In this document: positions 46,393 to 57,702 of the stretch, in pieces
Position numbering within the stretch: the first letter of the stretch is position 1
Layout of the letters: each line of letters begins with the position of its first letter
Assembly: GCA_030549335.1 (NCBI GenBank)
Contig: CM060198.1
Coordinates: 62,599,378 to 62,663,377 of the forward strand
DNA from: Pontederia crassipes
Taxonomy: Eukaryota; Streptophyta; Magnoliopsida; Commelinales; Pontederiaceae
Reading direction: 5' to 3'
Length of the DNA stretch: 64,000 nt
Notes under the pieces: generated by a model
Database searches by the model: none
The model's input: the letters and a program-made list of their open reading frames with translations, nothing else
What the model was told of the DNA's origin: nothing
Position numbers and translations under genes: made by a program

Positions 46393-47449
46393 ATGTGCAC
46401 ACCCATTTTCAAATTAAAAAGAAAAAGAAATCGTTACATAGGAGTCAAATAATCAAAATTTTTAGAAAAGATAATAGGGATAGGTCACGTTATCCAACTT
46501 CGAAAATATTATTAGATTGATTTTTATTTAATCAATATTTTCTTTAAAATGCTTTATACAAAATCCATACTATCAATTAATATATGACGAATTTTAACAA
46601 AAAAAAAACATTTTATCATTTTCTTGAAAAGATGGACGATGTGGCTGCGCCATTATTTAAATATTGATTTTACGAGACTTGTTTACTGAAATACAAAGAA
46701 AGTTACTTGAATCATAGAATTTGAGTAAGCAATAGTATTTTAAACACCTACAAATTCATTGGTTATTTGAACTGGATTTTATTAGGACCGAACAAAAGCA
46801 AATTGGAAATCAGGTTTTCTTTTCCAGTACGAGAAACGCATCCCAGTGATCCCAAACCATCAAATTGGAACCAAACCGGGGGAAATCGACTCAAATTAAC
46901 TATCATTATTATGAGACTTTATTTTAATACATAATATTAATATTTAAACAATCTATTTTCAAAAAACTAAAATATAACAAAAAAAGGTTTTAATATAATA
47001 GCAGGAATTATGTTATCGGCTTGAAGCTTAATTCGAATTTTCTGAACCCAGACTCCAGAGGTCCCAAGTACATTTCGGTCGGAATTTCCAAATCCGGGTT
47101 GGAAAAAACACAATTTCTGGATTGGTTAGGCCAGGACGGCCAGGCTAGTTTTTTAATTTTTTTCTTATTTTTATTGCCAAAATCAGAAGGGCCGGCTGAA
47201 GGCCCGTGTTTGCCAACGGCCACCGGTAATAAAAAAGGATGACACGAATGGGAAATTGATTGCATGTTAAAAAATGAAAACGCAACATAGAATATGAAAG
47301 AGACGCAAAATGGAAATGGAAAGAAAATTGCCTTCATCAGCTTCCAATTTCCTGAATCGTAAGATTTTAAATTGAGATCCTGACAACCATCTTCCAATTT
47401 CCTGAATGGTAAGATTTTACTACATGAATCGAAATCCTAATAACCATGG
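46393..47449. other. AT-rich intergenic DNA
   Basis: No gene is recognised. A short direct repeat of about 54 bases (CTTCCAATTTCCTGAAT) occurs at about 47340 and 47391. Confidence 0.5.
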
Positions 47450-48425
47450 AAAGAAACAAAAGGTGGATGGTATGTAAGCAACTGGAAAAATAAATAAATT
47501 CTTCAAATTGGTATAAAAGTATTTATGCTAGTGACTTGAAAAGTGGGAAACAGGAAAGTTAACATTTATTGAATTGCACCATCACTTTTCTCTTTAGTTT
47601 GTCATCCCATGTAGATTTTAGTACTTGTAAGATAAGTGGCTTCAAAGATGGTCTGGCACTGGGGACCTGGGGTAACACCCTCCCTCATTTTTTCTTCTTT
47701 TTTTTTTTTTGCTTGCTTTTAGCTACATATGAGGGCATGATACGAACAGCTCGGAGAGAATAAGAGTATGATTAAAGAGAAAAAAATTGGCAAGTGCAAA
47801 GGATCATATAGTGTAGAGAATTTTGAAATTATTTTGTGAACATAAATTAATTATTACATATATGTATGTGTACATTTTGAGTCTATCAATATCAGAGATG
47901 AAATAAAAAGAATCTATTAAATTTCTTAATTCACGTGAGAAAGGTCAAGTTCTTGACCACCGACTGAATTGAATTGACAACTGTAATATCAAATGCAGAA
48001 TCAGAGGTTCAAACCTAATCAAGCAAACTGGACAATCAGATTGAGTTTGCCAATGGCAATGAAATATCCACGGATGAATTATTTCTTCGACAATCCAAAT
48101 GAAGTAACAAGTAATTGTAATGATGAATGCATTTTCTCCAAAAACTATAACTCCACTAACTCCTTTAGAAGTTAGAACCACTGACATTAATTCTAAAATT
48201 AGCTTTCATCATCGTAAATATAGACATTTAACATACTGATAACCAGTGCAAGGTACCATAAGCTAATAGATTATCAAGTTTAGGTCTCAGGACTTTGTAC
48301 ATAAGCAAACAAGCCAAAGGATATACATTCAACACAAGGACCTAACAGTTGTTGACATGAAACAAAGGAACCACTTCGCGTCCATGAATTCAAAGGCAAA
48401 AATAAAACAGTTGGACGCATGAATT

Positions 48426-50045
48426 TCACCATTGCTTCTCTCCTGGTGGTGGCCAATCAAGAAACTTGAGACCCTGAAGCGAAGGGGACAAATAAGTCTG
48501 CGAGGAACAGTCATCGTGATCAGGAGCATACAGATAGCCCTTCGCGTATCCAATTTCCTTCATAAACTTCGTTGGAGCATTCCTGAGATGCAAAGGAACC
48601 CCTTCGTTACCTCCAACGGACTCACTTATCATTCTCTTGGCTTCCTTTAATGCCCGATACACTGCCACTGACTTAGGCGCCCGTGCTAAGTAGGCCACGC
48701 ACTGCGCGAGGCAGACATCGCACTCGGGCATGCCCAGAAAGTGACACGCCTGGTAGCACGCAACCGCGTGGCCGAGTGCAGCAGGGTCTGCGAGGCCAAC
48801 ATCCTCACTCGCAAACCGAACCAGGCGGCGAGCAATGTAAAGCGGTTGTTCCCCTCCCTCGAGCATTCTTACCAACCAGTAGATGGCGGCATCGGCGTCA
48901 CACCCCCGCATAGACTTGTGGAGGGCGCTGATCAAATTGTAGTGCTCCTCGCCTGCGCGATCATATGCCAAATGCTTGCACTGCATCGCTTCCTTAGCAT
49001 GTTCGACTGTGATAGTCACATTCGTTTGGTTCTCGCTTCCATGAAGCTTCTCGTCAGTCGCCAATGTTGCGGCGATCTCCAACGCGTTAAGCGCGACTCG
49101 AGCATCTCCATCGCACTGCTGGGAGAGGAAATCGAATGCTTCTTGTTCGACTGCCACAGGCATTCCGACAGTAACCTGAAGCCCATTCTCATCGTCCACG
49201 ATGGCACGGCGAAGCAGGGCTTCGACATCAGGGGGCTTGAGCGGCTGGAGGGAGAGAACCCGGCAGTGGGAGAGGAGTGGGGTGGTGAGCTGAAAAGAGG
49301 GGTTCTCCGTGGTGGCGCCGACAAGGACGATGGAGCCATCCTCGACGGCGGGGAGGAAAGAGTCCTGCTGGGACTTGGAGAAGTGGTGGATCTCGTCGAC
49401 GAAGAGGACCGTGCGGCGACCGCACTGGGCACGGGCACGGCGGGCGGCGTCGATAGCATCGCGGATATCGCGGACGCCAGCAGAGACGGCGGATAGGGGG
49501 ACGAAGGCGTATTGAGAGGCAAGCAGCGAGGAGGCAAGGGCGCGGGCGAGGGAGGTCTTGCCGGAGCCTGGCGGGCCCCAGAGGATGACGGAGGGGAGAG
49601 AGCGGCGGTGGGCGAAGGGTCGGAGGAGGGAGGAGGGCCCGAGGAGGTGGTCTTGGCCGACGACAGCATCGAGGATCTTGGGGCGCATGCGACCCGATAG
49701 GGGGGCAGCAGCAAAGGCGGCAGCAGTGGCCGATGAAGAAGAGGCGTTTCGGCGTTTGGAAGCGCGAGCGGCGGACGGAGGGGACGGCGTGGCGTCAATT
49801 GGATTAGCAGGGGGCGTTTTGGAGGACGTGAAGAAGCGATCGATGCTTGACTGCGATTTGGGGGATTGGAAGGAAGAGAGCGGGGGATCATGGTGGTGGT
49901 GCTGGTGGTCTCCATTCCTTTTATCGGTGTTAGAGGCGTGGGAGAGGATCCATTCGGTGGCGGCGAGGGGGGAGCTACCACCGGTAGCGGCGAGGGCCTC
50001 AGCGGCGAGGGCCTCGGAGAAGCCCATGCTTAAGAGTTGGTCCAT
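48426..50045 (-). CDS. WRNIP1: WRNIP1/MgsA-like AAA+ ATPase, copy 1 (diverging)
   Basis: One intact exon of 539 residues. The family acts at stalled replication forks and is built like a clamp-loader subunit. A UBA-like helix bundle covers residues 1-40. A PIP-like word, QSSIDRFF, is at 65-72. The AAA+ module has Walker A GPPGSGKT at 157-164, Walker B VLFVDEIH at 213-220 and sensor 1 GATTENPSF near 243-251. The C-terminal MgsA-type domain holds [16 protein letters not shown] and [20 protein letters not shown]. Compared with copy 2 it has changed conserved sites: DEIHR to DEIHH, LLSRCR to LLSHCR (H260, the presumed arginine finger), RGSDAD to RGCDAD, and NAPTKL to NAPTKF. The reading frame is open, so it is expressed-capable but probably impaired in ATP hydrolysis. 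Confidence 0.9.
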   Translation of the reverse strand: MDQLLSMGFSEALAAEALAATGGSSPLAATEWILSHASNTDKRNGDHQHHHHDPPLSSFQSPKSQSSIDRFFTSSKTPPANPIDATPSPPSAARASKRRNASSSSATAAAFAAAPLSGRMRPKILDAVVGQDHLLGPSSLLRPFAHRRSLPSVILWGPPGSGKTSLARALASSLLASQYAFVPLSAVSAGVRDIRDAIDAARRARAQCGRRTVLFVDEIHHFSKSQQDSFLPAVEDGSIVLVGATTENPSFQLTTPLLSHCRVLSLQPLKPPDVEALLRRAIVDDENGLQVTVGMPVAVEQEAFDFLSQQCDGDARVALNALEIAATLATDEKLHGSENQTNVTITVEHAKEAMQCKHLAYDRAGEEHYNLISALHKSMRGCDADAAIYWLVRMLEGGEQPLYIARRLVRFASEDVGLADPAALGHAVACYQACHFLGMPECDVCLAQCVAYLARAPKSVAVYRALKEAKRMISESVGGNEGVPLHLRNAPTKFMKEIGYAKGYLYAPDHDDCSSQTYLSPSLQGLKFLDWPPPGEKQW

Positions 50046-51359
50046 GGCGTCGATCGCTCAGGTGCTCGATGTTTTGACAAGAAGAAGAGGATGTCAAGTA
50101 AAGAGATGCATGGTGGGAAAGAAGGGGGAGGCAGGAAAGAAGAAAGAATGATACAGATAACTAAAGGAAAAAATGGAACAAGTTTGGAAAAAAAGGGAAC
50201 AAGTTAGAACAATTATCTATTGGGAGTTCAGTCGATGTTGATCTTTGAGGTTAATAATGCGTGCTTTTTAAGCACGAACAAAAGGACTGTTCATCTGAAA
50301 GGCACTTTAAATTTCGTACTTGTTCAGTTTCTTTCAAGCTAAGTTTTCATCTTTTGGTTTCCTCCATCGATCATGTGATCATGAGCACTCTTATGGCATA
50401 AAAACCTTTTTGCATAGCTTTGATCATTGTACCGAGAAAGGAACAAAAGGTGGATGGTCTGTAAACAACTGAAAAAAAAAATTCTTCTAATTGGGAGAAA
50501 AATATTTATGCAAGTGACTTGAAAAGTGGGAAACAAAAAAGTTATCATATATTGAATTCCACCATCACTTTTTTTTTTTTTTTGAGAAGGATTCCACCAT
50601 CACTTTTCTCTTTAGTTTGTCATCCGGATTTTAGTACTTGTGTAAGAGGGCATGAAACGGACAGAGTATGATTAAAGAGAAAAAAATTGGCAAGTGCAAA
50701 GGATTATAGTGTAGAGAAATTTGAATTTTTTTTTGTGAACATAAATTAATTATTACATATACGTATGTGTACATTTTGAATCTATCAATATCAGAGATGA
50801 AATAAAAAGAATCTATTAAATTTCTTAATTCTTGTGAAAAAAAGTCACTTAAGTTCTTGACCACCGACTGAATTGAATTGACAATTGTAATATCAAATGC
50901 AGAATCAGAGGTCCAAACCTAATCAAGCAAACTGGACAATTAATTTGAGTTTGCCAATGAAAATGAAATATAAAGAACCTCGGATGAATTATTTCTTCGA
51001 CAATCCAAATGAAGTAACAAGTAATTGTAATGATGAATGCATTTTCTCCAAAAACTATAACTCAACTAACTCCTTTAGAAGTTAGAACCACTGACATTAA
51101 TTCTAAAATTAGCTTTCATTATCGAAATATAGACATTTAGCAATACTGCTAACTAGTTGGAGCTACCATAAGCTAATAGATTATCAAGTTTAGGTCTCAG
51201 GACTTTGTATACAAGCAAACAAGCCACAGGATATACAATTAACACATTTGCACAAGGACCTAACAGTTGTTGACAGTGAAAAAAAAAAACAAAGGAACCA
51301 CTTAGCGTCCATGAATTCAATGGCAAAAAGAAAACAGTTGGACGCATGAATACCTGGTT

Positions 51360-52967
51360 TCATCGTTGCTTCTCTCCTGGTGGTGGCCAATCAAGAAACT
51401 TGAGACCCTGAAGCGAAGGAGGCAAGTAAGTCTGCGAGGAGCAGTCATCGTGATCAGGAGGATACAGATAGCCCTTCGCGTATCCGATTTCCTTCATCAG
51501 CTTCGTTGGAGCATTTCTGAGATGCAAAGGAACCCCTTCATTACCTCCAACGGACTCACTTATCACTCTCTTGGCTTCCTTTAATGCCCGATACACTGCC
51601 ACTGATTTAGGTGCCTGCGCTAAGTAGGCCACGCACTGCGCGAGGCAGACATCGCACTCGGGCATGCCCAGAAAGTGACACGCCTGGTAGCACGCAACCG
51701 CGTGGCCGAGTGCAGCAGGGTCTGCGAGTCCAACATCCTCACTCGCAAACCGAACCAGGCGGCGAGCGATGTAAAGCGGTTGTTCCCCTCCCTCGAGCAT
51801 TCTTACCAGCCAGTAGATGGCGGCATCGGCGTCACTCCCCCGCATCGACTTGTGGAGGGCGCTGATCAAATTGTAGTGCTCCTCGCCTGCCCGATCATAT
51901 GCCAAATGCTTGCACTGCATCGCTTCCTTTGCATGTTCGACTGTGACAGTCACATTCGTTTGGTTCTCTCTTCCATGAAGCTTCTCGTCAGTCGCTAATG
52001 TTGCGGCGATCTCCAACGCGTTAAGCGCGACTCGAGCGTCTCCATCGCACTGCTGGGAGAGGAAATCGAATGCTTCTTGTTCGACCGCCACAGGCATTCC
52101 GACAGTAACCTGAAGCCCGTTCTCATCGTCCACGACGGCACGGCGAAGCAGGGCTTCGACATCGGGGGGCTTGAGCGGCTGGAGGGAGAGAACCCGGCAG
52201 CGGGAGAGGAGTGGGGTGGTGAGCTGAAAAGAGGGGTTCTCCGTGGTGGCGCCGACAAGGACGATGGAGCCGTCCTCGACGGCGGGGAGGAAAGAGTCCT
52301 GCTGGGACTTGGAGAAGCGGTGGATCTCGTCGACGAAGAGGACCGTGCGGCGGCCGCACTGGGCGCGGGCACGGCGGGCGGCGTCGACAGCGTCGCGGAG
52401 ATCGCGGACGCCGGCAGAGACGGCGGATAGGGGGACGAAGGCGTATTGAGAGGCAGGCAGCGAGGAGGCAAGGGCGCGGGCGAGGGAGGTCTTGCCGGAG
52501 CCCGGCGGGCCCCAGAGGATGACGGAGGGGAGAGAACGGCGGTGGGCGGAGGGTCGGAGGAGGGAGGAGGGCCCGAGGAGGTGGTCTTGGCCGACGACAG
52601 CGTCGAGGGTCTTGGGGCGCATGCGGTCCGATAGAGGGGCGGCAGCAGTGGCCGAGGAAGAAGAGGGGTTGCGGCGTTTGGAAGGGCGAGCGGCGGACGG
52701 AGGGGACGGCGTGGCGTCAATTGGATTAGCAGGGGGCGTTTTGGAGGACGAGAAGAATCGATCGATGCTTGGCTGCGATTTGGGGGATTGGGAGGAAGAC
52801 GGCGGGGGATCATGGTGGTGGTGTTGGTGGTCTCCGTTCCTTTTATCGGTTTTAGAGGCGTGGGAGAGGATCCATTCGGTGGCCGCGAGGGGGGAACTGC
52901 CGCCAGTAGCGGCGAGGGCTTCAGCGGCGAGGGCCTCGGAGAAGCCCATGCTTAAGAGTTGGTCCAT
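51360..52967 (-). CDS. WRNIP1: WRNIP1/MgsA-like AAA+ ATPase, copy 2 (conserved)
   Basis: One exon of 535 residues, four shorter than copy 1 because of an Ala-rich length difference near residue 110. Same layout: UBA-like N-terminus ([20 protein letters not shown]), PIP-like QPSIDRFF at 65-72, Walker A GPPGSGKT, Walker B with DEIHRF, sensor 1 [12 protein letters not shown]-type motif LLSRCRVL with Arg at 256, and a complete MgsA-type C-terminus. Every catalytic-region residue that I know to be conserved in the family is present, so this is likely the functional copy. The gene lies about 1.3 kb from copy 1 in the same direction. Role in plants is inferred from human WRNIP1, yeast Mgs1 and bacterial RarA/MgsA. 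Confidence 0.95.
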   Translation of the reverse strand: MDQLLSMGFSEALAAEALAATGGSSPLAATEWILSHASKTDKRNGDHQHHHHDPPPSSSQSPKSQPSIDRFFSSSKTPPANPIDATPSPPSAARPSKRRNPSSSSATAAAPLSDRMRPKTLDAVVGQDHLLGPSSLLRPSAHRRSLPSVILWGPPGSGKTSLARALASSLPASQYAFVPLSAVSAGVRDLRDAVDAARRARAQCGRRTVLFVDEIHRFSKSQQDSFLPAVEDGSIVLVGATTENPSFQLTTPLLSRCRVLSLQPLKPPDVEALLRRAVVDDENGLQVTVGMPVAVEQEAFDFLSQQCDGDARVALNALEIAATLATDEKLHGRENQTNVTVTVEHAKEAMQCKHLAYDRAGEEHYNLISALHKSMRGSDADAAIYWLVRMLEGGEQPLYIARRLVRFASEDVGLADPAALGHAVACYQACHFLGMPECDVCLAQCVAYLAQAPKSVAVYRALKEAKRVISESVGGNEGVPLHLRNAPTKLMKEIGYAKGYLYPPDHDDCSSQTYLPPSLQGLKFLDWPPPGEKQR

Positions 52968-53240
52968 CGCGTCGATCGCTCAGGTGCTCGATGTTTTGAC
53001 AAGGAGAAGAGGATGTCAAGTAAAGAGATGCATGGCGGGAAAGAAGGGGAGGCGGGAAGGGGGAGCGAAATGGCCGAAGCCCAAAGTTGCGAAGGCCGGT
53101 AATAACTGGACCGAGTTTGTTTTCTTATTTCTTTGTTTTTAGTAAAGTGTAACATCATATTGTGTAACTATTGTACATTATTTTTATGGAAAAAATAATT
53201 TAAGTGTATGCATTCGTTAGATTGTTGGATGATCCATGAA

Positions 53241-53426
53241 TAATAATATGGAGTCCGATTAAAAGAGGGAGAGGGAGGCCAAGGCGGACACTTGACGAAC
53301 TAATAGAGCAAGATCTATTGGTGAATAATATATCGAAATGTTTGGTTACTAATAGAGCGGAATGGCGTCGTACGATCCATGTAGCCGACCCCACCTAGTG
53401 AGATAAGGCTTTGTTGTTGTTATTGT
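53241..53426 (+). mobile_element. 5'-truncated RTE LINE fragment
   Basis: About 186 bases of LINE 3' end with a (TTG)n tail. It is flanked by an 18-bp duplication, TGTTGGATGATCCATGAA at 53223-53240 and a one-mismatch copy at 53427-53444. It lies just upstream of WRNIP1 copy 2. Confidence 0.9.
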
Positions 53427-53514
53427 TGTTGGATGATCGATGAAGGTCTAATATTACTATCACTGAAAAGTGGTAACATAAACATAGAACCCTAATGACA
53501 TTCTGCACAAACTC

Positions 53515-53566
53515 GGTGGTAGAGCGGTCGGGTCGTAAGTTCGAATTTTACTTGGGAATATTTGAT
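53515..53566 (+). repeat. tRNA-like relic, possibly SINE-derived
   Basis: Contains GGTGGTAGAGCGGTCGGG (A-box-like) and a T-arm-like GTAAGTTCGAATTTTAC with a good stem and the TTCGAAT loop. The spacing is too short for a complete tRNA and no acceptor stem closes, so it is a relic. Confidence 0.35.
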
Positions 53567-55172
53567 TCATTCTTAATTAAAAAATGAAGAATTTAAATAT
53601 ATTTTAAAATATATGTATTTTTTTAATATCTATAACATGGAAACCCTATTGACACTGTGCACAATATATAGAACATCTTTATAAATATCTCATAACTTAA
53701 AAATCAACTGATATTGAATACAATTTGGTAGTTAATTTTACATTTTAAAATATTTAAAATGATTATAAAAATATTTTATCTTTGATAGTATCAGAACAAG
53801 TATTATGGTCAATATATATTTATGCATGTGTAAATACAAAAATTTTGCTACCAATTAATAAAGGATAATTAATAAATATTTTATCTTAAATAATATCATA
53901 ATTCATATATTCAGAAGAAATCAGATTGATTTTATTAGTATATTATAATTCATATAAGGGTAAGCACAGGTCGAGACGAGTCGTCCGGGTCCGTACTAGT
54001 TCAAATTCCTATTTTTCCTCGACCCGGTATGTAATCAAGTGGATTGAGTCAATACTCGATCGGAATAATAAAAAAATTAGACCGTGGCTTGACCCAATAA
54101 TATACTAAATTAATTAAAAAGTACATTTATATTTATCTTAATTAAAATTTAATATATTATTATATATCAAATATACGTTATATTATGTTATTATGTGTGT
54201 TATTATATCTATATAATAGAACTAAATATTTGTGACACAATTGTTGAAGCTTATGACAATAGAATCTAAAGGAATGACCTAAGTGGAAACCGCGATAAAA
54301 TTTTGGGACATCATATGATAAATTCATAATTTAAGGTTGGACGCGAAAAATCGTTATACTTCAAAGGAGATTTATGGAATTAAATCTTTTGTTAAATCTA
54401 AAAATATTTTTACTACTAATAAAAAGATATTTGAATTTAAATTTTGAACATGCAATTTATGAAAATTTAATCATGATGTTAGAAATTTAATAGTAACTAA
54501 TAATTGATACATTTATACACATTTTTTTATTATGACGAATAAATAGAGTGGATTACAAAGAGTTGATATACAAATTAATAATTAGAGTGCCAAGTGCAAT
54601 TGGTTACCAATAATTAAATTATCCAATTAATAAGATGTAGATACACTAGTTAAAGAAAATAAATTTCAAAGACACATAGAAAATGAAAAGAATAATAAAA
54701 AGGGAAATAGACATTGTGTAGGGAATTTAAGAAGCATACAAATTTCTTTTATAATGAACAAAAAATATAATATAATTGAAGACTTTTCTTTCTTTATGTG
54801 GCATAATATATATAATTGGAAAAATTACATAAGAATTAGCAATGACTTAATAGGAAACAAAACAGTATGGAGATTCATAGAAATAGATGAAAAATACATG
54901 AAAATGCTTAAGGTTTGGTACTTTTTGCTTAAGAAAATATAAACCTTTTTTTTCCATTGATATAACATGGGATGCCAAAGTAGAAGGCAATATAGGAAAC
55001 CATCTTAAAGGTATGAATTAACATCATTGACGACACTTAATATATATGTTATTAATATTTTTATATTATAATTATAATTTAGATGTGTAATGTAAATAAT
55101 GGCAGAAGAAGAAATGCAAAAAAACTAAATACAAAGTGTTCTAATAGGCTAATTATGATTTCATTATGGTTA

Positions 55173-55178
<6 letters not shown>
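53567..55178. other. AT-rich intergenic DNA
   Basis: Very AT-rich, with no gene or clear repeat. An open frame at 54754-54942 has no recognisable family and simple Lys/Ile/Asn composition. Confidence 0.5.

Positions 55179-55215
<37 letters not shown>
55179..55215. repeat. (TA)n microsatellite
   Basis: A pure TA run. It precedes a block of different composition at 55216-55500. Confidence 0.95.
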
Positions 55216-55217
<2 letters not shown>

Positions 55218-55500
55218 CTGTATATCCCAATTGAAATAAAATCTTTAGGAGGAATCAATAAAACGACATCAATTCAAATCCTAGATCCCCCGCTTAATAG
55301 ATAACTATTTGCTACCAAAGCGGAAGAACTACTGAAACTTCGCAAACGAAATGATCTATGGATTGATTAGAAGATTCTTTCAATTGGCTAGAATTGAGGA
55401 AGATCCAAAAAGGCATTTCTGGAATCGATTAGGAGATGTTGTGCGAGTATATACAGGACCTCTCTTTAGACCTTTTTGAAGAAGGTTCTGTTACTAACAC
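55216..55500. other. Possible plastid-derived scrap
   Basis: The words GGAGGAATCAATAAAA and GACATCAATTCAAATCCT recall the region around the plastid ycf2 start. The following part reads ARIEEDPKRHFWNRLGDVV in one frame, which looks like real protein, but I cannot place it. An organelle insertion is possible but not proven. Confidence 0.25.
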
Positions 55501-55619
55501 TATGGGAACTTAAGGAATGATGGAAGGGAATCTTAGGTTGATAGTACATCATGGAGCTCGAGCTAGCAGCCTTGGATGTAACTTTGTGCAACACTTGAAT
55601 CTGAACCGTTAGATCTAAC

Positions 55620-56400
55620 TAACGTCCAAATTGATCAACGCATTTCTCCCCTCTCCTACGACCGTCGCCGCCCCTTGCCCCCTCCCTCGCCTGCGACCTC
55701 TCCCCGACGACTGTCGCCCCCCTCTCCCCTATGATCGCGGCACCTTTCGCTTGTGCCCTCTCCCTGCGATCGCACCCCCTCTCCCCTCCCCACTCCCCTG
55801 CGATCCCCCTCTCCCCTCTCATCTTCCCCTCCGGCCGGTAGGCTAATCTTCCCCGCCCTCACAAACATCGGCCGGTGACCCCCAAGGTCCTCGACCCACG
55901 TGCAGGTTCGGATCGACGACGGAGAGCTCGGATCGACGACGGCGAGCTCGGATCAATGACGCACAGTGCTCAACGTAGATCTAGATCGACAACAGGGCGT
56001 GGATCAGGAAGCGGAGGCTGCGATCAGATGAGTGAAGTGAGAGCGGGAAGGAGAAGAGATGGTTGATGGTGGATCTCGCAGGGCTCGACAACGACGATCA
56101 CAGCGATGACGGTGCTCTCGATGACGATGCTCGCAAGGCTCGACGATGAAGCTCGAGTAGTAGACGGTGAGATCTGGCTAGTGGCAGTGATCAGAGGAGA
56201 GAGGTGAGAGAGTGCAAGGGAGAAGAGAGGGTCGAGGGCATCGTCAGTGGTTACCGGATGGGGAGGTCACAATGGTGAGGGCATCACCAGTGGTCGTCGG
56301 ATGGGGAGTTCGAAGCATCACCAGTGGGGTGGTCATGATGGGGGAGGTAGAGAGCTCGTGATCATTGGATTAGATCCAGATGATCATTGGATTAGGTGTT
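55620..56400. other. GC-rich low-complexity block
   Basis: C-rich on the plus strand to about 55850 (repeats of CTCCCCT, CGATCGC and CCGTCGCC), then G/A-rich repeats of the TCGACGACG and GATGGGGAG type. Open frames on both strands are composition-driven. It resembles the interior of the neighbouring inverted-repeat element at 56419-57043 and may be a related copy. Confidence 0.4.
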
Positions 56401-56418
56401 AAACAATGTTACACCTAT

Positions 56419-57043
56419 GGGATTAATGGAGGTGTAACCCCCATTAGGTGCCCATTTCCTGATCGCCTTCCCCATCTCCTGATCGCTTGCGCGCCGCCCA
56501 TTGTTGAGCTCCCCATCAGCTGTCATCGATCCCTTGCATCCGACGACCACCAGCGACACCGCGACCGTCGCCCGCCTCTTGCCTGCGATCGCCGTCCGCC
56601 TCTCCCCTTCCCTCTCGCCTGCAACAGCCGACACCTCGCCTCTCGCCTGCGATCGCCGCCCCCTCCCTTACAACTGCTGCCCCCTCTCGCCTGTGACTGA
56701 TGCCCCCTTCTCCCCTTCCCTATTTTTTGCGACCACTGCACCCATCGACCTCCCCTCCTCTTCCCCTAGTCTTCCCCTCTGCTGTCGTCGCCGACCCCGC
56801 ATCGACACAAGCATTTGTCGATCATCGATCCTGGATCGCCATGTGACTGTCGTCAACTAGCCCATCACCGATCGTTGTTCCTGTTGCACCAACCATCACC
56901 GCCGACCCTCTTGTGCCACTGTCGACCTCCATTAGGGATGAAGCAGATCAATTTGCCCATCTCATCCGTCCATTAGATCGAATGACTATGAATAAAGCGT
57001 GCACCAGGTTGCACCTAATAGGGGTTACACCTCCATTAATCCC
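56419..57043. mobile_element. 625-bp inverted-repeat element
   Basis: Terminal inverted repeats of 33 bases: left 56419-56451 starting GGGATTAATGGAGGTGTAAC, right 57011-57043 as its near-perfect complement (one mismatch seen). The interior is C-rich, with no transposase. It looks like a non-autonomous DNA transposon. Confidence 0.75.
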
Positions 57044-57059
57044 CCCACATATATATAGA

Positions 57060-57651
57060 GAGAGCTTTTGTGGTGTCACTATGTGCCCACACATCCAGAG
57101 CCGTCCGATCTAAAATGAATGATCTGGATGATTGCGTGTCGGTTTGAATGACTCGCGCGTGCATCCCCTCCCCAGTGGCTCAACGACAAGTCCAGGTCGC
57201 CGCGCGTCCCTCTCCTTCCCTCGTCTCTACGCGAGATTTTGTCGGTGATGCCTCCTATCTCCCGCCATTGTCTTAGGTCACAGGTTCCAGATCGGATCGA
57301 TCCCGCCTCCGTTGCAGGTTCTAGATCGCACGTCACTAAAGGACAAGAATGTGATCGGTCTCCATCGTAGGTTGCAAGATTCGCAGATCGATCACCGCCT
57401 CCATCGACCTCCATCGCTCCACCTTCTGCTCGAATCGAGATGCGTAAATCGATTTCATCGCAGATCGATCGCCGCCTCTGCCCGGTCCATCGCCCTCTAT
57501 GAATCTTGAGCCCTCCACCCCCTCCATCGTTCATTTGTCGCCGTCCTCCGCCTTCCACTCGCCCCTCACCGTCGCCCTTCGTCCTCCACCCTCCACTTGT
57601 CGCTCACCGTCGTCCTCCGTTCGCCCCCGATCCACGCCCTCCACTCGCCGC

Positions 57652-57659
<8 letters not shown>
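57060..57659. other. GC-rich block, possible related element
   Basis: Starts after a short TA/GA tract with GTGTCACTATGTGCCCACAC and CCGTCCGATC. The interior is rich in ATCGATC, CCGCC and CTCCA words with composition-driven open frames on both strands. No paired terminus was found. Confidence 0.3.
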
Positions 57660-57701
<42 letters not shown>

Positions 57702-57702
57702 G
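57660..57702. repeat. (AC)n-(TA)n microsatellite
   Basis: A run of AC dinucleotides followed directly by TA dinucleotides. Confidence 0.95.

Larger units (their letters stand above)
47450..53060. repeat. Tandem segmental duplication carrying the WRNIP1-like gene
   Basis: Two direct copies of a unit of about 2.65 kb, roughly 47450-50140 and 50438-53060, separated by about 300 bases. Similarity starts at AACAAAAGGTGGATGG in both, covers the 3' flank and the entire gene, and ends soon after AAGAGATGCATGG upstream of the start codon. The flanks differ by small insertions and the coding part is more conserved than the flanks. Confidence 0.92.

Noticed and set aside
48683-50151. Long plus-strand and second minus-strand frames over WRNIP1 copy 1
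   Set aside because: They repeat at the same relative places in copy 2, follow GC-rich codon bias, and contradict the conserved AAA+ frame.
53515-53566. Functional tRNA gene
   Set aside because: The A-box to B-box distance is too short and no acceptor stem forms.
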